From NCBI RefSeq assembly GCF_000143415.4, contig NW_003314278.1, forward strand, positions 1,813,543 through 1,877,542: a stretch of 64,000 nucleotides of DNA. The letters run 5' to 3'. The notes under the pieces are model-generated. The model ran no database searches. It was not told the DNA's origin and was given only the letters and a program-made list of their open reading frames with translations. Within the stretch, counting starts at the first letter, position 1. Each line of letters starts with the position of its first letter. The translations under genes and the position numbers were made by a program. Positions 10,325 to 21,513 of the stretch are shown one piece after another. The stretch is from Selaginella moellendorffii (taxonomy: Eukaryota; Streptophyta; Lycopodiopsida; Selaginellales; Selaginellaceae).

Positions 10325-13200
10325 ATGGAGGGACCTTGCACGAATAAGTCAGTGACTCCTTCATCTTTCTTTCGGGAGTATCATCAAGGGGTTCACTCGG
10401 CACCAATTCATATAATGTTTACTTTCCAAGCTCATTTTTGTAATAAGAGGTCTCCTATTATTCACTTCGTGTTGGTTGATAAACGTTCGAGTTTATCTTT
10501 TATGGCTCGACTTGTTGCCACACGTTGCCGTCTACACTTGCGTCATACAGTAGAGTTAGTTTTCATTCTTTATAGCAATAGCTGTACACATATGTGTATG
10601 GGATGAGGTGGGCCTAGTTGTGCATGTGGGCAATCTCGAACTTGGGTTGCAACTATTGCAAGTGGTGCCAAGTCAAGCTTTTGACCTCATCCTTAGTATA
10701 AATTAGTTGTAGTGCAATCATGCCAAGTGTGACTTTGAGGTTTCTCCCCTTTATTTCATACTTCCTTATATTTCATTTATTCCTCTCACTTCCATACCTT
10801 TTCATCCCTTTGCTTCTAGTTTTGGTTCGATTATTTTTGTCTCCCCACTATTTCCTCCCTTTGCTTCTAGTTTTGGTTCGATTATTTTTGTTTCCCCACT
10901 ATTTCCTCCTATGTTTCCATTTTGTTTTGCTTTTCCCTTTTTCAATCCTTCCAACAATCTTTGTATTGCAGTGGTTGACCAGCTCATGAAGGAGTATGCC
11001 AATTTCTTTGAATTTCACCTATTGTTTGGGGCCAAGATTGGTACACGTCATCCGATTCCAACCGAAGATGCTCATCCAATCAAGGTTCTTATTCGTCATC
11101 GGTCACCCAAAGAGATCAAGATTTTATATGCAAATGTTAAGGAGATGTTGGAAAATGGTGTTATTTGAAAATTGCAAAGTCCTTGGGTATGTGAACCTCA
11201 TCTTGTGACAAAGCTTGATGGGAGTATTTGTTTTTGCATCGACTATCATCCACTAAAAAAAATAATGATCACAGATGTGTACCCTCTTCCTCACACTATT
11301 GATCACTTAGATCATCTGGAAAGAAGTCATTGGTTCACTAAGTTAAATCTTGCTTTTGGGTACTGGCAAGTATTGATGGCCAAAGAAGATATTCCTAAGA
11401 TTGCTTTTCATACACTGTTTGGTTTGTACAAGTTTTTGGTGATGCCGTTTGGTTTAAACAATGATTCAACAACTTTTTAGTGGATGATGGATGGGTTTTT
11501 TGCGATATACCAAAGGTGACTACTAATTTCATTGATAATATTTTGATCCATTCGGAGGGGACATAGAAGGAACATATTCGTGATATTTGTAAAGTGTTGG
11601 ATTGACTACGAAAAGTTGGTTTAAAGTTGAAGTAGTCAAAGTGCTTGGGTCCAAAGACACGACTTATTTTGGGTACTATATTTTTTGTGAGGGTTTGGAA
11701 GTTGATCTTGATAAATTTGTGGCTATTCTAAAGTTCCCTACTCCGAAGTGTGTGAATGATGTGCAGTGCTTCTTGGGCAAGGTGCAGTATCTTAGTCATT
11801 TTATGGATCACCTTTTTGGTCGAACTGCACTATTACAAGTGTTGTTGAAGTCATCAACATCATCTTTCATTTGGTCTTTGGATTGTGAGCAGGTGTTCAT
11901 GGATCTCAAAGAGCTATTAACAACTCCTCCGGTTTTAGCATATCTTGACTACACTCGACCTTTCATTTTGCATGTGGATGCTTCTAATATTAGTTTTGGA
12001 GGTGTGTTGATGTAAAAGAGCTCAAGTGTGCTTAGTCAGTGCCATCCCATTACATATATAAGCTATACATTACAACTAGCGGAAGTGAACTACTCCACGA
12101 CAGAGCCTATTGTTCCGGCATCTATGGATTTTCAAAATAAAGATTCTGTGCTGTCGGCAGTTGCTGTACTTGACATTCAGTGTTCACAAGGTGTAGAGCA
12201 AGATTTACCTTCTCTTGATGAGGTTCGTGAGGCTCAAAAGTTGGAGTCATAGATTCGAAGGCTTTGAGATGGGTTTGAGAATCCTGTATCACTTACTGAT
12301 GACTTACCATTCTGGCATTTACATTCTTAATATTGCTTTAAAAACGGCCTTCTTTATTTTGTGGGGATAGTTCTTGATGATCCTTTATGGCTGGTGGTGC
12401 CTTTCGTCTTTATTTCGCGATTTCTCCATGCCTACCATGATTCTTAGATTCTAGATGGGCATATGGGATATCGTCATGTGACCAAAAAGTTGTACAAGTC
12501 TTTCTATTTGCTAGAGATGCGATATGATATTATTTGGTATGTATGTTGTTGCGTTTAGTGCTAAGCTCGTAATACTCCCCCTCGTGCCGTAGAAGAATAG
12601 TTGGAGTCAATTGCAGTTTCCTGTCAATTTAAGCTGGTGGCATTTTATCTTATAGAGCCTTTTCCACGATTGACTATTGGTAATGAATATATTATTATTG
12701 CTTTTGATTATTTAATTTGTTGGGTGGAAGTTAGTTCTTTTGCTAGCACTTCTGGAACTACTGTTGGATACTTTCTCCTCAATCGAATAGTGTTTCAGCA
12801 TTTTTGTCTGGAGCAAATTCTTTTGGATAATGGTCCTGCATTTATGGCTAAGGCATTTCATGTTTTGATATTTTAGTTGGGGATACGCTACACTTTTACA
12901 AGTGTTTATCATCCACAGTCAGACAGTTTAGTGGAATGGCTCGTTTGGACATTCAAAGAAATGATTGCAAAGTAAATAAACTTTCAGCATTCAGATTGGG
13001 ATGGTTATTTGCCGTCTCTTCGGTATGCATATGTCACAGGGGTGTAGAGTTCTATTAATGCTTTGCCATATAAACTCCTATATGGTCATGATTCAATATT
13101 ACAAATAGAGCTAGGTTTACTTTTGCAATTACCATGAGTTGCCGATGCTAAGTCAATATTTGATGAGCATTCTTCCACTTGTTTGAGCAAAGTCTGCTGA
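10325..13200 (+). pseudogene. pol of element D1: protease, RT, RNase H, integrase (broken)
   Basis: The reverse transcriptase shows K-P-x-P-like entry sequence near 11060-11110, the domain-typical MPFGL motif near 11440-11455, and a degraded catalytic box around 11520-11560. The RNase H stretch (VDAS) is near 11970-11985. RNase H then jumps from NYSTTE straight to PIVPAS at about 12102, which removes roughly 270 bp still present in D2. The integrase core follows, with LLDNGPAF near 12820-12845 and YHPQSDS near 12905-12930. A 52-bp tandem duplication occurs at about 10807-10910. Stops and frameshifts throughout rule out function. Confidence 0.85.
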
Positions 13201-13584
13201 ACACTTAGGCCACATACAAGTAGGACAACAATAACACTACAACTCCCATCATTATCCATATGTGGAGTATAAAGTGGATGATTTAGTGTTAGTCCATTTT
13301 CCCCATCTTACGGTATGTGGTTTATCTAAGGGGCTTCTTGCTAGTGGAAAGGATTGTTTGTGACAAGTTGGACCACAAGCTTATGAAGTTTGGCATAACG
13401 TCCACCAAGCCAATCCTTCAAAAATTGTGTATGTGTAGTGGTTAAAAAACTTTGTACAAAGGGATTAGAAACAATTAATAACACCTATAGATCTGTTGAT
13501 GCCTCCTTTTGACATTCCTCTAGATCTTAGCCTATCTACAAAAAAACCTTGATGATTTTCCATTATACCAAGAGGAGGGGATGA

Positions 13585-13744
13585 TGTGAGGTCCAAGTGT
13601 ATGATTACAATGCTATATACTAATATTAGCATAGTGGGATTTTGGTAGCTGTTGGATTGATTTATATATATATAAGCTAAGGTTTTTTGGACTAATTGAT
13701 ATATATATTTTTTGTATTCCCTTTCTATATTCCATGCACTCATA
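13585..13744 (+). repeat. 3' LTR of D1
   Basis: Begins TGTGAGGTCC directly after a purine tract and matches the 5' LTR over the ATACTAATATTAG core and the tail TATTCCATGCA. Its divergence from the 5' LTR shows great age. Confidence 0.82.
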
Positions 13745-13770
13745 GTCTCAAATATAATATAATATAATAC

Positions 13771-13835
<65 letters not shown>
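13745..13835. repeat. TA/GA microsatellite on the right flank of D1
   Basis: ATAATA, TATA and a GAGAGA run are followed by more TATA up to about 13833. With the TA repeat at 8668-8938, it suggests that D1 inserted into an existing microsatellite. Confidence 0.9.
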
Positions 13836-13839
<4 letters not shown>

Positions 13840-14252
13840 TGGGGATAATGAATATATTTAGAATATGCTTAGATATTTTAGAATATTCTACCATCTAATG
13901 GTTATTATTTATTATTAATAATGTATTTATTATTTATAAATATGTTTATAATCCAATTGATCAATATAATTAATAAATAATAAACATCAAACAACAAATT
14001 TTCCCATATAAATTATATGCTTCGTGCTTTGGCCGGAATTGACCTTCAAAGTCATGGTTATTAATTATACGGCAAAACATTGAAATTTCAAATCCCAGTC
14101 TATACACTGCTACAACATATAGTGCAAACCTTGATTTAATAAAGGAAATGGATGCACGTTTGCTTGTGAATGGGACCCAAGCCCACCACTGAACGAGGAA
14201 TCCGTTAGCGGCCACGAAGGAAGGAGATACCCTCTTCTGCCTGCTATGGCAC

Positions 14253-14259
14253 TATAAAA
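14253..14259 (+). promoter_or_regulatory. TATA box candidate for PAR1-A
   Basis: TATAAAA, 72 bp upstream of the ATG at 14331. A start about 30 bp downstream would leave a 5' UTR near 45 nt. Confidence 0.55.
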
Positions 14260-14330
14260 CCCACAAGCTTGGCCAGGGGCTCTTAGAGATTCCACAAGAA
14301 TCTAGAGCTAGAAGTTTTTCCACAAGAATC

Positions 14331-15101
14331 ATGGTTAGCACATTGAATTTGTTTGTCATCTGCGTCACTCTCTTCTCGATTTCCATCCAAGGTGAACGTT
14401 TTTCACGATCCAGCCGTCTGGTTTCTAAAATCCTCTCTCTCGAATTGTATCAGCCGCGCTGGAATGCGAGGAGCTAGCGGTCGAGGACTGCGCGTTCGCG
14501 GTGTCGGGCTTGGGATCTCGGTGCGTTCTGGAGAAGCGCGTCCTGGAGAGCAAGATCGTTGTTTACCAGTGCCAGGTTTGATCGATCAAAATCATGGATC
14601 GTTACTCCCCTGTTTTTCCGCGTAACAGACGTCCCCTGTCTTGGCGGAGAGATCCGAGGCATGGATCGAAACCGACGAGTGCCTGGCGGCGTGTGGCCTG
14701 GAGAGGATGTCGGTCGGGATCTCCACCGATGGAATCATCCGCAAGGAGTTCCTCAGCCGCTGGTGTTCTTCTCAGTGCCAGGCCAACTGTCCCAACGTTG
14801 TCGATCTCTTCACCAAGCTCGCCTCCGGAGAAGGTAATCCGATCGCTTTGCAATTCTATCATCGTTCCAATGTCTTTCCTTCACAGACATCCATCTTCCA
14901 CACATTTGCAACTTCATCCGACCCAGCTCTCGTAAGCTGATCGGTGAATCCTTGAGCGCTATGTCAAAGGGCACGAAGCAGGCCATCGATTCGCTCCACA
15001 ATGCCGAGGCCCCCGAGGCTCTTCACGGTGCCGAGGCCCCGGAATCTCTCACCTTCCTGGACTCGTCCGATGCCACGGCGCCATCTCCGGACTTCATGTG
15101 A
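14331..15101 (+). CDS. PAR1: PAR1-family secreted protein, copy A (4 exons)
   Basis: Exons 14331-14391, 14454-14575, 14629-14833 and 14887-15101 join in frame to 200 aa, with GT-AG introns of 62, 53 and 53 nt. Residues 1-20 are a signal peptide. The mature protein carries the PAR1 (photoassimilate-responsive) signature: LECEEL, then CAFAVSGLGSRCVLE, YQCQTS, AWIETDECLAACG, a WCSSQCQANCPNVVDL block and the LASGEG tail, with evenly kept cysteines. Tobacco PAR1 transcripts respond to sugars and infection; the biochemical role of the family is unknown. The last 60 residues are an acidic, Ala/Glu-rich tail with two AEAPE repeats, which copy B lacks. It is tail-to-tail with copy B, whose exon 3 has the same length (205 nt). 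The splice model is mine, but it restores the family motif order exactly. Confidence 0.9.
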
Positions 15102-15507
15102 TTCGTTTCTTTAGATCCATCACAAAGATACTAAAAAATCTCATATAATATTCACCAGCTAGTCGAAATTCTAGAAACCGTTAAGTTGTAGTTCGTGGCA
15201 TGATCACAAGAAAGTTGGTAGTCGTGAGCGCATGTTATTTTGCCCCCAAATTCAATCACTAGCTCAACAACACCGAATTGACTCACTCGCTTTCCCTCGC
15301 TTTCGAATTGACTCATTGACTCACTTTCTTCACTCGCTTTTGACCGAATGTGTTTATTGACTAGAATTTATGAAAAGAATCAATGTCGGTTTGGAGAGTT
15401 TCTACCACAATCTCAGCGCACGGGATCGTATGGAACCTTCTCCAAACAAAAAATCAATCTCTCTACCGCAGACGAACTATAAACATGATCTATCGAGAAT
15501 GTCTCCT

Positions 15508-16292
15508 CTAGTTGGTGCTTGGAGCTGGAGCTGGTGCCAAGGTGATCGATTCTGCGGAAATAGCAGCTTGCGGAGCAGCCGCGCCAGCCAAAGATTGGAG
15601 AACAAACTGGGTGTTCTTGAAGAGGAGAGAATCGGCAAGGATCCTGTGAGCACTGGGTCTCACGTAGTTGCAAACCTCGGCAAGATTGACACCTATCATC
15701 AAAAGATTTTCGGTTAAAGACCTGTTTGATCGAGAACTCTAGATGAATGATCTCACCTTCTCCGGCAGCGAGGCTTTCAAAAAGATTGACAATGTTGGGG
15801 CAATTGTTCTGGCACACTGGCGAGCAGAGCCTGTTGACGAAGTTGCGGTTGGCGAGGCCATCGCTGGAGAATCCCACCCACATCCTCTCCACTCCACACT
15901 CCTTGACGCACTCATCGGATTCGATCCAGGCCTCTTGCTTCTCGGCCATGACATTGGATGTCTGAAGAGAGCAATCGATCGATTGTAAGTTTCAATCCAG
16001 AAAACAAAAGAAGTGGTCTCACCTGGCACTCGTAGATGGCGCTGGTGTCCTGAGCTATGAATTTTTCTAGAACGCATCGGTTTCCCATGGTGGACACGGC
16101 AAACGCGCAGTCCTGAGGAGGTAGATCCTCGCACTCGAGCCTGCTTCCAGCTGAAACGAAAGCAGAAAAGATAATAAGACCTCCGTTTCAAATCGACAGC
16201 AAATAGCCGAAGAACCTACCAATCGCTCCGCTGATGCAGAGAAGAATCACAAACGAAGATACAAAGGCAAGAGATCTGGAAGAGCGCGCCAT
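15508..16292 (-). CDS. PAR1: PAR1-family secreted protein, copy B (4 exons)
   Basis: On the minus strand, exons 16292-16220, 16150-16023, 15961-15757 and 15692-15508 join to 196 aa. The introns are 69, 61 and 64 nt with GT-AG ends. The signal peptide is residues 1-24. PAR1 motifs follow: LECEDL, CAFAVSTMGNRCVLE, YECQTSNVMAEKQEAW, SDECVKECG, a LCSPVCQNNCPNIVNL block and LAAGEGVNLAEVCNY. The C-terminal tail is Ala/Pro-rich and differs from copy A. Intron positions are the same as in copy A, so the pair arose by duplication with inversion. It shares a 338-bp divergent upstream region with hydrolase 1. Confidence 0.9.
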
Positions 16293-16416
16293 GCTGCGGA
16301 ATCGACCGGAAATGATGAACGAAACTTTAAAATCTTTGTGTTGTGCGTAGTAGCAAAGCGAAGCGTGCTCTAGAGATCGTGTTGGACGGATGACTAAAGG
16401 AACACGGTCCCTTGGG

Positions 16417-16424
16417 TTTATATA
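16417..16424 (-). promoter_or_regulatory. TATA box candidate for PAR1-B
   Basis: The minus strand reads TATATAAA, 125 bp upstream of the PAR1-B ATG, within the short divergent region shared with hydrolase 1. Confidence 0.55.
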
Positions 16425-16630
16425 CCGCGAAGCTGCGCGTGAGAAAGAGCGTCAGCCGATGAGCAGCAGCAGAGAAGCTGGGTCCTCTCTAATAACGCGC
16501 TCGAAAAAAACTCGTGGTTTTACCGTTTCAGCCTTCGCTCCTCGATCACTCAGTCAGCCCTCCCTAATTAAAGATTAAATTTTTGAACGAGGAATATTTT
16601 AGTCCATTCGCGATTGGAATATTCTCGGCT

Positions 16631-17538
16631 ATGGCGAAGTTTGTGTTTGTGCACGGCGCCGGGCATGGCGCGTGGTGCTGGTACAAAGTCTTGCCTTGTC
16701 TCCGCCAAGCTGGCCACGCGGCCCTGGCCGTGGATCTCACCAGCGCCGGGATCAGCACCGTTGATCCCAACCAGGTGAGAACCTTGGCTCATTACTCGCA
16801 GCCTCTCATCGATCTCATCGAGTCCCTTCCTCAAGGAGACAAGGTATAAGATCCATTGTTTTTTCTACGAAACTCTAGTTCTAGATCGTGCTCGTGGGTC
16901 ACAGCCTTGGAGGAATTGTCGTCACTTATGCCATGGAGAAGTATCCCTCGAAGATTGGAGCGGCTATCTTCGTGGTGGCACAAATGCTCCCTTCGGGTCC
17001 CAAAGCTATAGAGATCCGACAGAAGGTGAAACTTTGCCAGTTCCTTCCGTCGCTCGAATCTCATGAAGTTTTCTTTTGGCAGGCGGCGATGCCTGGTTTT
17101 CTGGAAATTATAGATAGCTTCTGCACCAAGGACTCGGAAGTTGCAACCTCATCAAGCTTCAAACCGGAGCATCGCCAGTCTGTGCTTTACCATCTTTGTT
17201 CGCCCGAGGTGAAATCACGGCCAAAACTTTTAGATCCGCTACTAAAACTCGACTTCAAACAGGACGTGGAGCTAGGGAATCTTCTAGTCAAACCAAATCC
17301 TCTCTTGCCACCCTCTGAAATCGCCGTGGAGTACACGAAAGAGAAGTATGGAAGTATTCCTCGTTATTACATCAAAGGGATTCATGACGTGTTGATGCCC
17401 GTGGCAATGCAAGATTATCTTCTGGAAAACAATCCCCCTGACGGTGTTCTAGAGCTTCCATCTGATCACAGCCCCTTCTTTTCCACTCCAGATGCGCTTG
17501 TGGAGGCACTCACAAGCATTGCAACATCGTTAAAATGA
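16631..17538 (+). CDS. MES: Methylesterase/HNL-type alpha/beta hydrolase 1 (4 exons)
   Basis: Exons 16631-16843, 16885-17025, 17083-17208 and 17263-17538 give 251 aa, the usual size for plant methylesterases (SABP2/MES) and hydroxynitrile lyases. Introns are 41, 57 and 54 nt, all phase 0. The family start HGAGHGAWCWYK (residues 7-18) forms the oxyanion region. The nucleophile is Ser78 in VGHSLGG, the acid is Asp202 in KGIHD, and the base is His229 in SDHSPFF. Introns 2 and 3 are open in frame here, but they are needed because the same positions in hydrolase 2 shift frame unless spliced, and their removal restores the CSPE-DVELG family motif. Known members remove methyl groups from methyl salicylate, methyl jasmonate or methyl-IAA; the substrate here is unknown. 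The protein lacks a signal peptide, so it is probably cytosolic. Confidence 0.9.
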
Positions 17539-17639
17539 AAGACTATGGCAAATGCAAGGAACCCGTCCTATCACCATACAATGAAAATAATCTTGGAAGA
17601 TAATGCAATGCCAATCATGCAAGAGCTTGGTTTTGGCTG

Positions 17640-17992
17640 AGGATCTTCATGGTAATAAACAGGGATGATGCTTTCCTGTGCAACAAGCTCATCGCAATGT
17701 ACACAGCATACCTTATCCCCATGCTAGGCTTCAAGAGAAAGCACAAAATACCTTTACAAGGATGCCAGATGCAAATACGGTGGCTTGCAACTGCATGATT
17801 GATGCGTACGTGCATCATGGCATTCTTGAAAAGGCTAAATTTCTGTTTGATACAATACCAAAACAAGCATTAGCTGCTTGGAACACTATGCTCCTTGCAT
17901 ATGCCCAAAGAGGTCACCTTGAGAATATTACAAGCTCTGGACCCAGAAGACATCCATGGGGTCTTCCACCTCTTTGCAACCATGCTAGATGA
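17640..17992 (+). pseudogene. PPR-gene fragment after hydrolase 1
   Basis: A short stretch carries two or three pentatricopeptide units (ARMPD-like TRMPDANTVACNCMIDAY, then AAWNTMLLAYAQRGHLE). It aligns with 19450-19900 of the PPR pseudogene that follows hydrolase 2, but most of the gene is missing. It keeps TGC and an unshifted frame at two places where both other copies are mutated. That makes it the best witness of the ancestral sequence. Confidence 0.75.
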
Positions 17993-18390
17993 GGCTGCAA
18001 GCCGCATTTGTCGCTCCAAGCTAACTTTGTAAGCAATCATGGCCGAGGATCCTCAAAGCCATGCTAGTGGACAAATAGTGGCTAGAGTTTAGCAAAGACT
18101 CGATGCGTTCTCATATCAGCACAAATTGAATCGCACCAGGGTTCCAAGCACTTCTATTCTGTCCTCTCCAAGATTTACAAGCAAAGAGATTGATTGGAAG
18201 CTACTATAGATGCACCGTGACAGCATCTTCCTGGTAGAAAAGTACGCTTTTTTCGAAGTTCCCACATAATGCTAGCAGGTTGAGAATTGACCATTCCTGA
18301 CATCCAGAAGCTTTTGATATCACTCGAATCCAAGCCTTGCAGCTCGAGAGTCGAGACAATAAAACGCGTGCGACTGGAATATTCTTGGCT
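17993..18390. other. Spacer upstream of hydrolase 2
   Basis: No gene is recognised. The last about 60 bp (to the ATG at 18391) resemble the region just upstream of hydrolase 1, so the duplicated unit includes the proximal promoter. Confidence 0.5.
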
Positions 18391-19320
18391 ATGGCGAAAT
18401 TCGTGTTTGTGCACGGCGCAGGGCATGGCGCATGGTGTTGGTACAAGGTCTTGCCTCGTCTCCGTCAAGCGGGCCACGCGGCCCTGGCCGTGGATCTCTC
18501 CAGCGCCGGGATCAGCACCGTTGATCCCAACGAGGTGAGAACCTTGGCTCGTTACTCGCAGCCTCTCGTCGAGCTCATCGAGTCCCTTCCTCAAGGAAAC
18601 AAGGTATACTATAAGAGGATGTCGTGTTGTTTTTGGCATTTTTTTCTTCTAGATCGTGCTCGTGGGTCACAGCCTTGGAGGGATTGTCGTCACTTATGTC
18701 ATGGAGAAGTATCCCACGAAGTGTGCAGCGGCAATCTTCGTGGTGGCATCGATGCTCCCTTCGGGTCCCAAAGCTATAGAGGTCCGAGACAAGGTGAAAC
18801 TTTGCCAGTTCCTCCCGTCGCTTGGATCTCATGAAGTGTTCGATTTCTATCATGTAAATCTGGCAGGCGGTGATGTCTGGTTTCTCAGAAATTGTAGATA
18901 GGTTCTACACCAAGGGCTCGGAAGTTCCAACCTCGTCAAGACTCAAACCGGAGCATCGCCAGCCTGTGCTTTACCATCTTTGTTCTTCCGAGGTGAAATC
19001 CTGCAAAACGTTTAGACCCGCTACTAAAACTGGACTTCAAACAGGACGTGGAGCTAGCAAATCTTCTTCTCAAACCAAATCCTTTGTTGCCACCCTCTGA
19101 AATCGCGGTGGAGTACACCAAAGAGAAGTATGGAAGTGTTCCTCGTTATTACATCAAAGGGATGCATGACAGAGTGATACCCGCGGCAATGCAAGACTAT
19201 CTCGTGGAAAACAATCCCCCCGACGGTGTTCTAGAGCTTGCATCTGATCACAGCCCCTTCTTTTCCACTCCATATGAGCTTGTAGAGGCACTTGCAAGCA
19301 TCTTAACATCGTTAAAATGA
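18391..19320 (+). CDS. MES: Methylesterase/HNL-type alpha/beta hydrolase 2 (4 exons)
   Basis: Exons 18391-18603, 18653-18793, 18867-18992 and 19045-19320 have exactly the exon lengths of hydrolase 1 (213, 141, 126, 276 nt) and give 251 aa. Introns are 49, 73 and 52 nt; none is divisible by three, so splicing is required. The catalytic set is kept: HGAGHGAWCWYK, Ser78 in VGHSLGG, Asp202 in KGMHD and His229 in SDHSPFF. Differences from copy 1 cluster after residue 118. It is a tandem duplicate that appears functional. Its 3' end runs directly into the PPR pseudogene at 19354. Confidence 0.9.
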
Positions 19321-19353
19321 AAGGATTCGAGCGACAATGGCAAATGCAAGGAA

Positions 19354-21035
19354 TTGCCATGGAATGAAAATCCTTGGAAGACTATGGACAGAGTCCAGTG
19401 CCTAGAACTCATTCAATCTTGCAAGAGCTTGGCTTTGGCTGAGGATCTGCATGCCAGTAACAGTGCCAAAACTGATGATGTTTTCCTGTGCAACAAGCTC
19501 ATCGCAATGTACACGAGGTGTGGAAGCTCATTGCACGCCAAACGAGTTTTTGATACCATAGGGATGTCTACTCTTGGGATTTCATGATGAATGCTTACTC
19601 GAAGTATGGCAGCTTTGAGAATGCAAAGGGATTCTTTGATTCGATGCCTCAGAGAACTACTGTTTCTTGGGTTGCAATGTTAAGCACATATGCCCGTTCT
19701 GGGCATCTAGAGGAATCCGAAAATACCTTTGCAAGGATGCCAGATGCAACTACGGTGGCTTGAAACTTTATGATTGACGTGTACGTTAATCATGGATTTC
19801 TTGAAAAGGCTAACATTTTGTTCGATAGAATGCCAAGGCAAACATTAGTTGCTTGGAACACTATGCTTGTGCATATGCCCAAATAGGGCACCTTGTTCTT
19901 GCCAAGAGAATGTTTCACACGATGCCACTACGAGATCTAATCTCTTGGACGGCCATGTTCAACGCGTATGTGCAGAACGGGACTGTTGAAATGGCGAGAA
20001 TTTTTGTTGATCTCATGCCGGAATGGGATCTCGTATCGTGGACAGCAGTGCTCACTGCGTATGTGAAGAGAGGAAACTTTTCCGAAGCCAAGCAAACTTT
20101 TGATCAGATGCCGTTTAGAAACTTGGTGTCATGGACGTGCTTGCTGGACGGATTTTTACAAGTCAAAGACGTACAAGCTGTTAAAGAAACGTGGAATGCA
20201 ATGCTCTCTGCATGTGCCCATCTCGGAGATCTGCAAAACGCGGTGATAATCTTTGAAGCTATGCCCGAACGAACAATGGCTTGAGCCGAAACGCGATTTG
20301 ATTTCATGGACAATTGTATTGTGTGCTTGTGCCCAAAATTGGCATCTGGATGAAGCAAGGAATATCTTTGAAATGATGCCACAAAAGACAATAGAGGCGG
20401 CAAATGCAATGCTGCCAGCTCTTGCACAAAATAAGTACCTGTCGGAATTTAGAGAACTTTTTGTAAAGATGCCACAGCATAGTACAATGTCGTGGAATGC
20501 TCTTTTGTCAGCAAATGCATAAAACGGGCACTTGGAGGAAACAAGAAGGGATTTCCTGAAATACAATACTCTCAATAGAGGCCCAGAAAGGGATGATAAG
20601 TAGATCTTCCAGTACGAAATGCCAGAGTGGGATGTTGTGTCTAGCACTGTAATGATCTCGACTTTCTCCAAAAGCGGCAAGTTTGAAGAGGCTAAGCAGC
20701 TTTTTGACACAATGTCATTTCAAGATTCAGTCTCTTCAACGGCCATGGTTCCCAACTTTGGCCAAAATGCAAGTGGAAGATGCTAAGGGCTTGTTTGAAA
20801 GAATCTCTCCATAAAACAGAGATGTGTGTTGGAATGTGATGTTTTTAACTTATGCTCAAAATAGACATCTACTGGAAGCAAGAGAAGTGTTCAACGACAT
20901 GTTATGGAAGGACACAGCCTCATGGACTGCAATGTTGTCTCTCTATGCTCAAACTAGCCACCTTTGGTATTGTAGAAAGCTCTTGCTTGAGATGTTTGAG
21001 AGGTGCTTGGTCACTTAGAGTTTATTGCCTTAAGT
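19354..21035 (+). pseudogene. PPR (PLS-type) pseudogene, copy 2
   Basis: The start MPWNENPWKTMDRVQCLELIQSC and about twelve degenerate pentatricopeptide units (for example SWTAMFNAYVQNGTVEMARIF) are recognisable. Lesions include a frameshift near 19562, a TGA in VA*NFMIDVY near 19760, a frameshift near 19865, a deletion near 20190, a loss of about 90 nt near 20283 and further stops. The first three lesions are shared with the inverted copy at 48.6-50.8 kb. The 3' part is replaced by element C at about 21035. Intact PPR proteins bind organellar RNA; this one cannot be made. Confidence 0.88.
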
Positions 21036-21513
21036 GGAGTGGTGTCTTATTTAAGTATTATAAAATTCATTAGTCCTCACCCCTTCTTAAGAGCTTAGGC
21101 CTTTCTTTTGACCACATGGTCAATGTAGGTCAAAGGGAAGCTTAATATTAAGACATGTTAGGGTAAGGAATTCAATTTACCCTAAAGCTCATGTGTGGTG
21201 GAGCTTTCGAGGTAGATTGGGGGTGGTTGGGTGGTGAAAAACTTCAAAAAGAGGCATAACATAGTTTAGGGAGACTATCTTTTTAAGTTGGATAATAACA
21301 TTAGTATTAGAGGAGTTGGTTGTGATGGTTGACAAAGGTGAATGCTGAAATCCTATTGTCAATAGTGATGGCAATGATGGTGCCAACGGAGTTATGGAGG
21401 TTTGGACCATTCAAAATGTTATTCATAAGTTGTAAGCTTTTAATCAAAATTAACAAAAGGTGCAAGATGGCATAATGGATATTATGCATAAACGTGTTGT
21501 CTTTGATACTAAA

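Larger units (their letters stand above)
8944..13744 (+). mobile_element. Ty3/gypsy-type LTR retrotransposon D1, decayed
   Basis: Short LTRs (8944-9118 and about 13585-13744, both starting TGTGAGG) bound a gag-pol body in the order gag, protease region, reverse transcriptase, RNase H, integrase. That order is the Ty3 type. A purine tract AGAGGAGGGGATGA precedes the right LTR and serves as the polypurine tract. The sequence after the left LTR begins TGGTGGAGGTGAG and should be the primer site, though the tRNA is not identified. The body has many stops and frameshifts and the two LTRs differ at many sites, so this is an old insertion. A segment of RNase H is missing relative to the related element D2. 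No target duplication is clear. Confidence 0.88.

Noticed and set aside
17083-17262. Reading hydrolase 1 as one long uninterrupted exon after 16885
   Set aside because: The same positions in hydrolase 2 shift frame without splicing, and splicing restores the family motif. The open introns of copy 1 are a coincidence of length.
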